Shown here: piece after piece, positions 19,506 to 28,875 of the stretch | Position numbering within the stretch: position 1 is the stretch's first letter | How the letters are laid out: the number at the start of each line of letters is the position of its first letter | Origin: Achromobacter xylosoxidans | GTDB taxonomy: Bacteria; Pseudomonadota; Gammaproteobacteria; Burkholderiales; Burkholderiaceae_B | Assembly (NCBI RefSeq): GCF_002192695.1 | Contig: NZ_MTLG01000011.1 | Location: 124,001 to 188,000, forward strand | Direction: 5' to 3' | DNA: 64,000 nucleotides | Translations under genes and position numbers: made by a program | Notes under the pieces: generated by a model | What the model was told of the DNA's origin: nothing | The model's database searches: none | The model's input: only the letters and a program-made list of their open reading frames with translations

Positions 19506-20404
19506 TCCGCGAACTCGTCGACCACCACCTGCCGCAGCCACTGGTTGGCCGGCTCGCGGTGGTTGCGGGCGTGCCAGAACACATTGATGACCGACTCCGG
19601 GATCTTCACCGGACAGGGTGCGGTCGCCAGGCCGAACGGACCGCAGGCGCAGTCGGCGAAGCGCTGGGGCACCACGGCGATCATGTCGGTGGCGGCCAAT
19701 ACCGGCCCCACCGCGATGAAGTGCGGCACCGTCAGGCGCAGGCGCCGCCGGATGCCGGCCTGCCCTATCACCTGGTCGACCACGCCGTGGCCCGTGCCTT
19801 CCGACGCGATCGCCACGTGCTCGGCTGCGCGGAACTGCCGGGCCGAGACCCCGGTGCGCGCCAGGGGATGATCGCGGCGGAAGATGCATACATAAGGCTG
19901 GCGGAACAGCAGGCGCTGGAAGAAGCCGCTTTTCAGGTCGGGCAGGAAGCCCATGGCCAGGTCGATGCGGCCGCGCTCCATCTCGTCCTTCACGTCGATC
20001 GAGGTCGTGCGCACGGTGCGCACCGTGACGCCGGGCGCGGCGCGGTCCAGCGCGCGCATCAGCCGCGGCAGGAAATAGGTCTCGCCCACGTCGTTCACGC
20101 CGATCACGAAGGCGCGCCCGCTGTGCGCGGGGTCGAACGCGGCGCGGGCGTTCAAGGTGCTGTGCAGCGCCTCCAGCGCGGCGGCGATGGGCTGCGCCAA
20201 ATCCTGCGCGTAGGGCGTGGGCACCATGCCGCGCGAGGTGCGCAGGAAAAGCTCATCGCCCAACAGCTTGCGCAGCCGGCCCAGCGCGTTGCTGACGCCG
20301 GGCTGTGAAATGCCCAGGCTCTCGGCCACGGCCGACACCCGGCCGTGCTTGCGCAGTTCATTGAAGACGACCAGCAGGTTCAGGTCCACGTCTTGCAGGT
20401 TCAT
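19502..20404 (-). CDS. LysR family regulator, probable control of the Rieske oxygenase operon
   Basis: A 300-residue LysR protein of the NodD/NahR class: it opens MNLQDVDLNLLVVFNEL and has the helix-turn-helix VSAVAESLGISQPGVSNALGRLR (about residues 24-46). NahR/NagR-type regulators of aromatic dioxygenase operons share this start. It is divergent from the oxygenase alpha gene across a 210-bp AT-rich gap that holds a candidate dyad next to its own start. Activation by the aromatic substrate is the likely mode, by analogy. Confidence 0.87.
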   Translation of the reverse strand: MNLQDVDLNLLVVFNELRKHGRVSAVAESLGISQPGVSNALGRLRKLLGDELFLRTSRGMVPTPYAQDLAQPIAAALEALHSTLNARAAFDPAHSGRAFVIGVNDVGETYFLPRLMRALDRAAPGVTVRTVRTTSIDVKDEMERGRIDLAMGFLPDLKSGFFQRLLFRQPYVCIFRRDHPLARTGVSARQFRAAEHVAIASEGTGHGVVDQVIGQAGIRRRLRLTVPHFIAVGPVLAATDMIAVVPQRFADCACGPFGLATAPCPVKIPESVINVFWHARNHREPANQWLRQVVVDEFAD

Positions 20405-20414
20405 GGGCTGTCTC

Positions 20415-20434
20415 CACCAATATTGATTCTGGTG
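20415..20434. promoter_or_regulatory. CACCA-N10-TGGTG dyad, candidate LysR site
   Basis: CACCAATATTGATTCTGGTG lies 11 bp upstream of the LysR start, in the control region shared with the divergent oxygenase operon. The dyad and its AT-rich core (with ATTGAT) resemble a T-N11-A type site. The next 40 bp toward the oxygenase genes are AT-rich and could hold promoters. Confidence 0.4.
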
Positions 20435-20614
20435 ATTTATCTCATTAAGTAGATTCTATTTATTTATTTCACTATCTGCCCGATGATGCGACAAACGCCA
20501 GCGCCCATGCCGCGCCGGCTCTGCCGGACCGCTCCCGCGGTCCGCCGAACCAAGGAGACACGCCATGCGTACCTGTACGCTGCCCGCCGCCGCGCCCTGC
20601 CGCCGGAGCGGATC

Positions 20615-21874
20615 ATGAACGCCCCCGAGCAGCCCATCCAATTCGCCCCGCGCTGGCAGGACGACGGATCCCACCGCATCCCCTTCGGCGTCTACACCGA
20701 CGCCGCCCTGCATCAGCGCGAAATGGAGCGGTTCTTCTACCGCGCCCACTGGAGCTACGTGGGCCTGGAGGCCGAGATCCCCAATCCCGGCGACTTCAAG
20801 CGCACGGCGGTAGGCGAACGCTCCGTCATCCTGCTGCGCGACAACGACGGCCAGGTGCGCGTGGTGGAAAACGTGTGCGCCCACCGCGGCGTGCAGTTCT
20901 GCCGCGAACGTTCCGGCAACCGCAGCGAATTCGTCTGTCCGTACCACCAGTGGAACTACGACCTGCAGGGCAACCTGATAGGCGTGCCGTTCCGCCGCGG
21001 CGTCAAGCAGGACGGCAAGGTCAACGGCGGCATGCCGCCAGACTTCAAGCCGGAAGAGCACGGCCTGACCAAGCTGGCGGTGGCCTGCCGCAATGGCGTG
21101 GTGTTCGCCTCGTTCGACCACGATGTCGAGCCGCTGGAGGACTATCTGGGGCCGGACATCCAGCATTACTTCGACCGGGTCTTCGACGGCCGCGAATTGG
21201 TGATCCACGGCTACAGCCGCCAGCGCATCCCCGGCAACTGGAAGCTGATGCAGGAGAACATCAAGGATCCGTACCATCCGGGCTTGCTGCACACCTGGTT
21301 CGTCACCTTCGGCCTGTGGCGGGCCGACAACCGCTCCGAGCTGAAGATGGACCAGCACTTGCGCCACGCCGCCATGATCTCGACGCGCGGCCAGGGCGGC
21401 AAGGGCAGCGTGACCAGCGGCGTGTCCAGCTTCAAGGAGCAGATGTCGCTGAACGACGACCGCTTCCTCGACATCGTGCCGGAACCCTGGTGGAACGGTC
21501 CCACCGCCGTGCTGATGACGCTGTTTCCCAGCGTCATCATCCAGCAGCAGGTGAACTCGCTGTCCACCCGCTACATCCAGCCGGTGGGCCACGACGCCTT
21601 CGACTTCGTCTGGACGCACTTCGGTTTCGCCGACGACACGCCCGAGATGACGCGCCGCCGGCTGCGCCAGGCCAATCTGTTCGGCCCGGCGGGCTTCGTG
21701 TCCGCGGACGATGGCGAGGTCATCGAGTTTTCGCAATCAGGCTTCGAACAGAAGCCTTGGCACCGCAGCGTGGCGGAACTGGGCGGCAAGACCGCCGAAA
21801 ACACCGACCACATGGTCACGGAAACGCTGATCCGCGGCATGTACGCGTATTGGCGGCGGGTCATGGAGGCCTGA
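20615..21874 (+). CDS. Rieske ring-hydroxylating oxygenase, alpha subunit
   Basis: A 419-residue catalytic subunit. The [2Fe-2S] Rieske ligands are Cys88 and His90 (CAHRG) and Cys108 and His111 (CPYHQW). The mononuclear-iron histidines are His221 and His226 in ENIKDPYHPGLLHTW, preceded by the bridging Asp218. Length and motifs place it near the anthranilate (AndAc), salicylate 5-hydroxylase (NagG) and related aryl-acid group. The substrate is therefore probably a substituted benzoate. The ATG at 20615 was chosen as the first one giving a family-like N-terminus. The beta gene follows after 2 bp. No reductase gene lies in this cluster. Confidence 0.9.
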   Translation: MNAPEQPIQFAPRWQDDGSHRIPFGVYTDAALHQREMERFFYRAHWSYVGLEAEIPNPGDFKRTAVGERSVILLRDNDGQVRVVENVCAHRGVQFCRERSGNRSEFVCPYHQWNYDLQGNLIGVPFRRGVKQDGKVNGGMPPDFKPEEHGLTKLAVACRNGVVFASFDHDVEPLEDYLGPDIQHYFDRVFDGRELVIHGYSRQRIPGNWKLMQENIKDPYHPGLLHTWFVTFGLWRADNRSELKMDQHLRHAAMISTRGQGGKGSVTSGVSSFKEQMSLNDDRFLDIVPEPWWNGPTAVLMTLFPSVIIQQQVNSLSTRYIQPVGHDAFDFVWTHFGFADDTPEMTRRRLRQANLFGPAGFVSADDGEVIEFSQSGFEQKPWHRSVAELGGKTAENTDHMVTETLIRGMYAYWRRVMEA

Positions 21875-21876
21875 CG

Positions 21877-22350
21877 ATGCTGGACTTTCCCCTCTACTAC
21901 CAACTGACCTGCCTGTACAACGACTACGCCGCCGCGCTGGACGCGGAGGAATGGGAGAAGTGGCCCGAGTTCTTCCTGGAGGATTGCGTCTACAAGGTGC
22001 TGCCGCGCGAGAACCACGAGCGCGGCTATCCGCTGGCGACCATGTCCTTCGAAAGCCGCGGCATGCTGAAGGACCGCATCTACGGCGCCACCGACACGAT
22101 CTTCCACGACCCCTACTACCAGCGCCACGTGGTGGGCGCGCCGCGCGTGCTGTCGGTGCAGGGCGACCGCATCGAGTCCGAGGCCAACTACGCCGTGTTC
22201 CGCACCAAGCCCAGCCAGTTGACCACGGTGTTCAACGTGGGCCGCTACCTGGACGTGGTGCGGCACGGCCCGGACGGGCTCAAGTTCGAATCGCGCCTCT
22301 GCATCTTCGACAGCGAGCTGGTGCCGAATTCGCTCATCTACCCCATCTGA
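21877..22350 (+). CDS. Rieske ring-hydroxylating oxygenase, beta subunit
   Basis: A 157-residue small subunit with the NTF2-like cone fold of the family (opening FPLYYQLTCLYNDYAAALDAEEWEKWPEFFLEDCVYKV). Such subunits hold the alpha3beta3 hexamer together and usually have no catalytic role. It starts 2 bp after the alpha stop, so the two are co-translated. The size matches NagH and AndAd (about 160 aa), supporting the aryl-acid oxygenase class. Confidence 0.88.
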   Translation: MLDFPLYYQLTCLYNDYAAALDAEEWEKWPEFFLEDCVYKVLPRENHERGYPLATMSFESRGMLKDRIYGATDTIFHDPYYQRHVVGAPRVLSVQGDRIESEANYAVFRTKPSQLTTVFNVGRYLDVVRHGPDGLKFESRLCIFDSELVPNSLIYPI

Positions 22351-22371
22351 ATGAACAAGGACAGCACAACC

Positions 22372-22683
22372 ATGAGCACGCAATGGATCAAGGCCATCGC
22401 GCGGGACGAAGTGCCTGAAGACGACGTCATCGCCGTGCAGGCCGGCGGCCGCGAGATCGCGCTGTATGGCGTGGAGGGCGAGGTCTACGCCACCGCCAAC
22501 CTCTGTACGCACGGCAATGCGCGGCTGTGCGACGGCTTTCTAGAGGGGCATGAGATCGAATGCCCGTTGCATCAGGGGCGCTTCGACGTGCGCGACGGGC
22601 GCGCGCTCTGTTCGCCGCTGCGCGAGAACATTGCCACGTATCCGGTCAGGATCGAGGACGGGGTGGTGTTCGTGGCCCTGTAG
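22372..22683 (+). CDS. Rieske-type ferredoxin component of the oxygenase
   Basis: A 103-residue Rieske ferredoxin. Cluster ligands are Cys45 and His47 (LCTHG) and Cys64 and His67 (CPLHQGRF). It would carry electrons from a reductase to the alpha subunit. The ATG at 22372 has AAGGA about ten bases upstream; an ATG at 22351 adds seven residues but has no ribosome site. It is the third gene of the oxygenase operon. Since no flavin reductase follows, the system must share a reductase encoded elsewhere. Confidence 0.88.
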   Translation: MSTQWIKAIARDEVPEDDVIAVQAGGREIALYGVEGEVYATANLCTHGNARLCDGFLEGHEIECPLHQGRFDVRDGRALCSPLRENIATYPVRIEDGVVFVAL

Positions 22684-22699
22684 GGCCGTTCGTGTTCGT

Positions 22700-23530
22700 T
22701 CAGATTGCCAGACGCAGGGCTGCGTTGGCCGCCGCCATGCCCATGGCGGCCGTGACGGTCACGACCGAGCCATAGCCGGCGCAGGACAGGCCTTGCGGCG
22801 CCAGGACTTCTCCTGAGGCCCCCATGTCGTCCTCGCCTTCGGTGGGGCGGGTCCAGGCGTCGGGCAGGATGGCGGGCTGGTCGAACCACAGGGCGTGGAT
22901 GCCCATTTTTGGCACGCGCTTCAAGGCCTTGCCGTTCTGGTCGGAAGCCCGCGGAAAGCCGTGTTCGCGGCGCAGCTTGTTGCGCAGCTTGGACAGCAGC
23001 GCATCGTTGACCGCGGCCGACAGGTCGCCGGCGCGCAGGGCCAGCGGATCGGTCTTGCCGCCGGCGCCGCCGCACAACAGCATGGGCACGCCGATTTCGC
23101 GCGCATGCAGGATCATCGCGATCTTGGCCGCGGCCTGGTCGGTGCAGTCGATGATGACGGAGTACGGGCCGGGCAGGACCTCGGCGACGTTCTCGGGCGA
23201 AACGAAGTCATCCACCCGCGTCAGCCGGCATTCCGGATTGATCGCCAGCACGCGTTCGGCCATGGCATCGACCTTGGACTGGCCGAGCGTCTCGGTCAGC
23301 GCGTGGATCTGGCGGTTGACGTTGGATTCGGCGATGTGGTCCAGGTCGATGAGCGTCAACGCGCCTACCCCGCAACGCGCCAGGGCTTCGACGGTCCAGG
23401 AACCTACGCCGCCCAGGCCTGCTATTGCCACGTGGGCGTTACGCAGGCGGGTCGGGGCTTCGGGGCCGTAGAGGCGGGAAAGGCTGCCGAAGCGGCGGTC
23501 GAGGTCGGCTTGGGGTTCTGGGGTGTTCAT
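22700..23530 (-). CDS. tcdA: tRNA threonylcarbamoyladenosine dehydratase
   Basis: A 276-residue E1-like (ThiF/MoeB superfamily) ATP-dependent enzyme that dehydrates t6A37 to cyclic t6A in ANN-decoding tRNAs. The nucleotide-binding GLGGVGSW is at residues 38-45, followed by LIDLDHIAESNVNRQ and the catalytic-loop segment VIDCTDQAAAKI. The length and the opening RRFGSLSRLYG match TcdA/CsdL (268 aa in E. coli). It converges on the ferredoxin gene with a 16-bp gap. TsaE, acting earlier in the same modification, is also encoded in this window but far away. Confidence 0.9.
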   Translation of the reverse strand: MNTPEPQADLDRRFGSLSRLYGPEAPTRLRNAHVAIAGLGGVGSWTVEALARCGVGALTLIDLDHIAESNVNRQIHALTETLGQSKVDAMAERVLAINPECRLTRVDDFVSPENVAEVLPGPYSVIIDCTDQAAAKIAMILHAREIGVPMLLCGGAGGKTDPLALRAGDLSAAVNDALLSKLRNKLRREHGFPRASDQNGKALKRVPKMGIHALWFDQPAILPDAWTRPTEGEDDMGASGEVLAPQGLSCAGYGSVVTVTAAMGMAAANAALRLAI

Positions 23531-23573
23531 GGGGGCGTATTTTATTGCAGGCGGATGGTCGGGTTCTTAAGAC

Positions 23574-23737
23574 GCCTGGCACGGCGGCGCCCGGGATGGC
23601 GCGGGGCAACGATTGCGGTCCGGAGCCTTCGCTCCGGACTTCCCCTTCGTCATCCTCGTCACCGCCTGCGGCGGTTCCTTCGGATTCCCTCGGGCTTATC
23701 GACGCCCCGCGCCACCCCGGGCGCCGCCGCGCCAGGC
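23574..23737 (+). repeat. 164-bp element with 33-bp terminal inverted repeats, copy A
   Basis: The ends (23574-23606 and 23705-23737) are inverted repeats that agree at 31 of 33 positions. Inside is a perfect hairpin GTCCGGAGC-CTTC-GCTCCGGAC. Copy B (24134-24297) has the same length and a very similar core but lies in the opposite orientation. There is no gene in it. It resembles a MITE or a structured intergenic repeat. Confidence 0.8.
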
Positions 23738-24133
23738 TCCGCTTTTGAATCTTGCCGGCCGCTGGGGCGGGTGGTGTGCTTGGCATTCTTCTCCCCGGTT
23801 GGGGAGAGAAAAAGATCTTGCAGGGACGCCAAAGACGGCCGCGCGGGCGGCCTTCTTTGGCATATGGGCATTGTTAGTTGTACGGATGACGCTGCGCGCT
23901 GGTGCCGGCACGCATTCATATGCAGTTCGTCGATCAACGCCGCTTCCTGTTCGCGCACAGCTCATCATCAGCGCGCAGCGCCATCACCAACCGCAAGACG
24001 CCGCGTAAGCCCCAAGAGGCCGCCCGGGCGGCCGGCCTGGGGCGGGCACCGCAAGACCTTCGCCCACCCCCAACGTCCGCGAGAACACTACGAAGTCCAG
24101 TCGCCCCAGCTGACGCCAAGTTTCAAAAGCGGA
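23738..24133. repeat. Diverged inner arms of the large inverted repeat, gene-free
   Basis: From 23738 rightward and from 24133 leftward (complement) the sequence aligns for about 200 bases with many differences: TCCGCTTTTGAA, CTGGGGCG, a GGCCGC...GCGGCC hairpin (near 23840 and 24020), and GCGCTGCGCGCT or its variant. The centre is near 23935. The short open frames here are not supported. Together with the 164-bp elements this is a roughly 720-bp imperfect inverted repeat filling the gap between tcdA and the efflux operon. The hairpins at 23840 and 24020 could act as terminators, but their U-runs are short. Confidence 0.6.
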
Positions 24134-24297
24134 GCCTGGCGCGTCGGGGGCCTGCGATGCGCGGGGCGTCGATAAGCCCGAGGGAATCGGAAGGGAAGGC
24201 CGAAGGCCTGGACGACGATGACGAAGGGGAAGTCCGGAGCGAACGCTCCGGACCGCAATCGTTGCCCCGCGCATTGCAGGCCCCCGACGCGCCAGGC
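24134..24297 (-). repeat. 164-bp element with 33-bp terminal inverted repeats, copy B
   Basis: The ends (24134-24166 and 24265-24297) agree at 32 of 33 positions as inverted repeats. The inner hairpin is GTCCGGAGC-GAAC-GCTCCGGAC. About eight terminal positions differ from copy A, but both ends of this copy share the changes. It ends 3 bp before the stop codon of the outer-membrane gene. Confidence 0.8.
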
Positions 24298-24300
24298 GCC

Positions 24301-25734
24301 TTAAGAACCCACTGCAACGCCAGCAGCCACGTCAACAACATCATCCCCACCAAGCGCCTGATAAACCGTCACCTGATTCACCAACCGATTCAACATATTC
24401 TCATCCCAGGAAACCTCAGCCACCCGCCGCTTCTCCTGTGCATCGAGCCAGTCCTTCAACGGCACGGCCCCCGCCCGATAGCGCACTTCGTACAGCCGCT
24501 CGGCCTCGCGCGCCGCGCGCAGAGAGGCATCCAGCTGCTCCGCCTGCAAGCGCAGTTGCGTGCGCTTGGACAGGGCGTTCTCCACGTCCGCCATCGCCTG
24601 GTACAGCGCCTGCCGGAAATTCACCACGCGCTCTTCGTAGTCCGCCTTGGAGATCTTGATGTTGAGCTGCATCTGGTTCCACTGCAGGAACGGCAGCGTC
24701 AGCGCCGCGCCCAGCGAACCCACCGGGTTCTTCAGCACATCGGATAGCGTGGGACTCGAACTGCCCAAGGCGCCGGTCAGCGTCAGCGGCGGATAGAAGC
24801 TGGCGCGGGTCGCGTCGACCGTGGACAGGGACTGGCGCAGGCGCAGTTCGGCGGCGCGCAGGTCGGGACGGCGGCCCAGCAGGTCGGCCGGCACGCCGGC
24901 GCGGGCTTGCGGCAAGGGATAGCCCGGCAGCCGCGCGGGGTCGGCCATCATGCGGTCCGGCGGGCCGTCGAACAGGATGGCCAGGGCGTTGGCGTATTCC
25001 ACGCGCTGCTGCACCAGCAGCGTGTAAGCGGCTTCCTGGCTGGCCACGGTCTGCTCGGCCTCGGCCATCTCCAGCGCCGAGGCGCCGCCCGCCGCGTACT
25101 GCGCCCGCACCAGGTCCTGCGTCTTGCGCGCGTAGGCGATGCTCTCGGCGCTGCTGGCGAGGCGCTGGTTGATGAAGGCGGTCTGCCAGTACAGCGTGGC
25201 CGTGGTGCCCACCAGGGACAGCGCTGCGCTCTGGCGGTCCTGCTCGGTCGCCAGCGCATCCCATTGCGCCGCGTCGCGCTGGCTGGACAGCTTGCCCCAC
25301 AGGTCCACTTCGTAGCTGACGGTCAGTTGCGCCGCATTGGTCCGGGAGATGGCCCGATCGCCGTAAAGATTGCGGTTGCGCGTCACATTGGCGTTGCCGC
25401 CCAGTTGCGGCAGCAGCTTGTCCTCGGTGATTCCGGCCTGGTACTGGGCCCGGCGCACGCGGATTGCGGCCGCGGCCAGGTTGTTGTTGCGCGCCAGCGC
25501 GGCGTCGACCAGGCCGTTGAGCGTCGGGTCGTTGAAATTGCGCCACCACTCGCCGCCATCGGCCAGCGGCCCGGCCTGGAGGTCGCCGCCAGGCGCATGG
25601 GTCCAGGCCGCGGGGACGGACGTCAGCGGCCGCTCGTAGTCGGTATGCAGCAGGCTGCCGCAGCCGGCCAGGGCCAGCAGCAGCGCCAGGGCGCCGGGTT
25701 TGCAGATCAGGGAAACCGCTTTCATCTTCCTCAT
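24301..25734 (-). CDS. Efflux outer-membrane lipoprotein, NodT/TolC-like
   Basis: A 477-residue outer-membrane factor. It has a lipoprotein signal with lipobox LALAGC (Cys25), and two OEP repeats with long helical stretches (for example [29 protein letters not shown]) typical of the TolC trunk. It would form the exit duct for the MacAB-like pump encoded upstream. The ATG at 25734 overlaps the macB stop as ATGA, which supports this start over one three codons later. Without a working MacA the duct may be idle or shared with another pump. Confidence 0.9.
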   Translation of the reverse strand: MRKMKAVSLICKPGALALLLALAGCGSLLHTDYERPLTSVPAAWTHAPGGDLQAGPLADGGEWWRNFNDPTLNGLVDAALARNNNLAAAAIRVRRAQYQAGITEDKLLPQLGGNANVTRNRNLYGDRAISRTNAAQLTVSYEVDLWGKLSSQRDAAQWDALATEQDRQSAALSLVGTTATLYWQTAFINQRLASSAESIAYARKTQDLVRAQYAAGGASALEMAEAEQTVASQEAAYTLLVQQRVEYANALAILFDGPPDRMMADPARLPGYPLPQARAGVPADLLGRRPDLRAAELRLRQSLSTVDATRASFYPPLTLTGALGSSSPTLSDVLKNPVGSLGAALTLPFLQWNQMQLNIKISKADYEERVVNFRQALYQAMADVENALSKRTQLRLQAEQLDASLRAAREAERLYEVRYRAGAVPLKDWLDAQEKRRVAEVSWDENMLNRLVNQVTVYQALGGDDVVDVAAGVAVGS

Positions 25735-27689
25735 TCCCGGGCCAGGGCCTCGACGGGATCCAGGCGCGCCGCATTGCGCGCCGGCAAATAGCCAAAAAGC
25801 ACGCCGATCAAGGTCGAGCAGCTGAACGCCGCCACCATCGATGCCGTGGAATAGATCATCTGGAACGAACCGCGCGTGGCCTTGGACACCAGCACGCCCA
25901 GCCCCAGGGACAGGACGATGCCGATTGCGCCGCCTATCAGGCACACCAGCACCGCTTCGATCAGGAATTGCTGCATGATGTCGCTGCGCCGCGCGCCCAC
26001 GGCCATGCGCACGCCGATCTCGCGGGTGCGCTCGGTCACCGACACCAGCATGATGTTCATGACGCCGATGCCGCCCACCATCAGCGAGATCAGCGCGATC
26101 ATGGACACCAGCAGCGTCATGGTGGCGGTGGTGCGTTCGATGGTCTTGCGGATCGCGTCCGTGTTGAACACGAAGAAATCCTTGGTCACGTGGCGCCGCG
26201 TCAGCACGCGCACGATGGCCTGTTCGGCCGCGGCGGGCGGCGTGGCGTCATTGACGCGCACCGTGATGCTCTTCAGATGCTGCTGCCCCAGCACGCGCGA
26301 CAGCGCCGTGGTGTAGGGGACCCACACGTTCAGCGTGTCGTTGCTGCCGAATACGGTGTCCTTCTTCTGCGTCACCCCGATCACGCGCGCGGGCATGGAT
26401 CCCAGGAACACCACCTGCCCGATGGGTTCGGTATGCGAACCAAACAGCTTGCGCCGGGTGGCGTCGTCGATCACGACTTCCTGCGCGCGCCGCGTCACGC
26501 TGGTGTCGTCGAAGAACTTGCCCTGCGCCAGCTTGATGGCGCGCACGCGGAAATACTGCTCGCCCACGCCCTGGATCGTGCCGGTCACCGACACGTTGCG
26601 AAAGCGCAGCGTGTTGTTGGTGGAGACCTCCGGCGTGACGCTGTCCACGTAGGATTCTCGCGCCAGCGCGTCCGCGTCGGCCGGCACCAGGGTGCGGATA
26701 TTGACGGCCTTCTCGTCGCCGAAGTCCTTGCCGGGGAAGATCTCCACCGTGTTGGTGCCGATTTCGCTGATGTCGTCCAGGATCTTGCGGCGCGAGCCCT
26801 CGCCCAGCGCCACCACCGACACCACGGCCGCGATGCCGATGATGATGCCCAGCATCGTCAGCGCGGTGCGCAGCCGGTGCGCGTTCATGGCCAGCAGCGC
26901 CATGCGCAAAGCCTCGCGGCAACGGTCCAGGTAAGCCTGCCAGACGGGCCGCGCGGCCAGCGCCGGCGCGTCTTCCTTGATGCGCTCGGTACGCGGCGCA
27001 TCGGGATTGCGCTTGTCGGCGACGATCTCGCCGTCGCTGATCTCGATGATGCGCTGGGCATGGCGGGCCACGTTCATATCGTGCGTGACGATGATGATGG
27101 TGTGGCCAGCCGCGTTCAGCTCTTCCAGGATGCGCAGCACTTCCTGGCCGGTGTGCGTGTCCAGCGCGCCGGTTGGTTCGTCGGCCAGGATGATGTCGCC
27201 GCCGTTCATCAATGCGCGCGCGATGCTGACGCGCTGCTGTTGGCCGCCGGACAACTGGCCGGGCCGGTGCCCGGTCCTGTCGCCCAGGCCCAGCCGCCGC
27301 AGCAACTCTGCGGCGCGCGCCAGGCGCGCTTCGCGCCGCTTGCCGGCATAGACGGCCGGCACCTCGACGTTGCCCTGCGCGGTCAGGTCGGACAGCAAGT
27401 GATAGCGCTGGAAGATGAAGCCGAAGTGCTCGCGGCGCAGCTCGGCCAGTTCGTCCGGGTCCAGCTCGCCCGTGCTGCGCCCGTCGACCCGGTACTCGCC
27501 GCGGGTCGGACGGTCCAGGCAGCCCAGGATGTTCATGAGCGTGGACTTGCCCGACCCGGACGCGCCCACGATCGCCACCATCTCGCCGGCCTCGATGGCC
27601 AGGTTGATGTCCTTCAGGACCGCGATGGTCTGCTCGCCCGCTGGAAACTCGCGGCGCACGCCCGTAAGCGATATCAGAGGCCCGCTCAT
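25731..27689 (-). CDS. macB: MacB-type ABC exporter (ATPase fused to permease)
   Basis: A 652-residue MacB protein. The N-terminal ATPase has Walker [10 protein letters not shown] (residues 42-50), signature LSGGQQQR, and Walker [14 protein letters not shown] membrane segment follows near residue 275, then a large periplasmic domain and three C-terminal membrane segments ([36 protein letters not shown] contains the conserved mechanotransmission region). Known MacB proteins export macrolides, siderophores or toxins with MacA and TolC. It starts one base after the macA stop. The frame is intact although macA is interrupted. Confidence 0.93.
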   Translation of the reverse strand: MSGPLISLTGVRREFPAGEQTIAVLKDINLAIEAGEMVAIVGASGSGKSTLMNILGCLDRPTRGEYRVDGRSTGELDPDELAELRREHFGFIFQRYHLLSDLTAQGNVEVPAVYAGKRREARLARAAELLRRLGLGDRTGHRPGQLSGGQQQRVSIARALMNGGDIILADEPTGALDTHTGQEVLRILEELNAAGHTIIIVTHDMNVARHAQRIIEISDGEIVADKRNPDAPRTERIKEDAPALAARPVWQAYLDRCREALRMALLAMNAHRLRTALTMLGIIIGIAAVVSVVALGEGSRRKILDDISEIGTNTVEIFPGKDFGDEKAVNIRTLVPADADALARESYVDSVTPEVSTNNTLRFRNVSVTGTIQGVGEQYFRVRAIKLAQGKFFDDTSVTRRAQEVVIDDATRRKLFGSHTEPIGQVVFLGSMPARVIGVTQKKDTVFGSNDTLNVWVPYTTALSRVLGQQHLKSITVRVNDATPPAAAEQAIVRVLTRRHVTKDFFVFNTDAIRKTIERTTATMTLLVSMIALISLMVGGIGVMNIMLVSVTERTREIGVRMAVGARRSDIMQQFLIEAVLVCLIGGAIGIVLSLGLGVLVSKATRGSFQMIYSTASMVAAFSCSTLIGVLFGYLPARNAARLDPVEALARE

Positions 27690-27690
27690 G

Positions 27691-28875
27691 TCAGGCTCCC
27701 GGCGCGACGGCCGGCGCGGCATCCGCCGACACGACGCGCTCGCCCACCTCCAACCCCTCCAGCACCTGCGCCTGGACGTTGTTGTTCATGCCTATCCTGA
27801 CCTGGCGCGTTTCGGTCTTGTTGTCCTTCAGGACCACGCGCACGGCGTAGCGGCCGTCCTCGCCGCGCTTGCCGAGCGCCGAGGCCGGCACCACCACCGT
27901 GTCCTTGGCCTCGCCCAGCACGATGAAGACCTGGGCGGTCATGGAGATGCGCAGCTTCTCGTCCGGGTTGGGCACGTCGAACAGGCCGTTGTAGTAGACG
28001 GCGGCGGTGGTGGAGCTGCCGCTGGCCGATCCGGTCAGGGAAGACGCGGCGTCGTCCTTCTGCACCGAATCCGGCGCCGGCTCCACCGCGCGCAACTGGG
28101 CGCGGTAGCGCTCGTCGGGCTCGCCCAGGATGGTGAAGTACACCGGCAGGCCCGGCTTCACGCGGGTGACGTCGGCCTCCGAGATCTGCGCCTTGATGGT
28201 CATGGTGTCGACCTGGGCCACCTTGATGATGGTGGGCGCGCTCTGGATCGAGTTGACGGTCTGGCCTTCCTTGGTGACCACCGCGACCACCATGCCGTCG
28301 ATGGGCGAGACGATGCGGGTTTAGCCCAGGTTGACGCGGGCGGTGTCGACCTGGATCTCGGCCTGCGCGATCTGCGCGTCCAGCGAGGCGATCTCGGCCC
28401 GGGTCACGCCCAGCGTGGCCTCGGCGGTCTCATAGGCTTCGCGCGAGCTGGCGTCGGCCGCCAGCATCTGCCGCTGGCGGCGGAAGGCGAGTTCTGCCTG
28501 CTTCAGCGTGGCGACCTTGGCGGCCCGCTCGGCGCGACGGGTCTGCAGGGCGGCTTCGGCGTTGCGCAGCTCGTTCTGCTGGGTCATGTCGTCGATCTCG
28601 GCCACCAGTTGGCCCTTCTTGACGCGGTCGCCCAGCGCCACCTTCAGGGATTTCAGCTGGCCGGTGGCCTGCGCGCCCACGCTGACGCGCTCGATGGCGT
28701 CGATGGTGCCGCTGGCCAGCACGCTGTCTTCCAGATTGGCGCGGGTGACCTCGGCCACGGCGAACGTGGGCGGCGGCGGCGCGGAGAAGAACGCGGCGCG
28801 CACGCCGAACACGGCCAACAGGAGCAAAACGGCGATCAGGGAGTAGCGCTTGAACTTGCTGCGGGACTTTTTCAT
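27691..28875 (-). pseudogene. macA: macA-like periplasmic adaptor interrupted by one in-frame stop
   Basis: Read through, this is a MacA-type membrane-fusion protein of about 394 codons: a short cytoplasmic start (MKKSRSKFKRYS), one membrane anchor, a lipoyl half-motif, a coiled-coil hairpin (about residues 90-165) and a beta-barrel domain. Codon 185 is TAA (28321-28323) where the family has Tyr in LGYTRI; the frame continues without shift as TRIVSPIDGMVVAVV. One base change from TAC or TAT explains it. The truncated product would lack the second lipoyl half and barrel. Restart at ATG 28293 could give a 200-residue fragment without an anchor. A sequencing error or suppression are alternatives. 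Confidence 0.85.

Noticed and set aside
23659..23968. Short minus-strand frames in repeat arm A, with similar peptides readable from arm B
   Set aside because: The similarity follows from the DNA repeat itself, and there are no start signals or consistent frame ends.
22895..24175. A 426-codon plus-strand frame across tcdA and the repeat block
   Set aside because: Its first half is antisense to tcdA and its second half crosses the inverted repeats; composition is low-complexity Arg/Ala/Pro with no ribosome site.
27691..28293. Annotating the downstream half of macA as a separate 200-residue adaptor gene
   Set aside because: The two halves are the same frame separated by nine sense codons and one stop, and together match a single MacA; the ATG at 28293 is just an internal Met.
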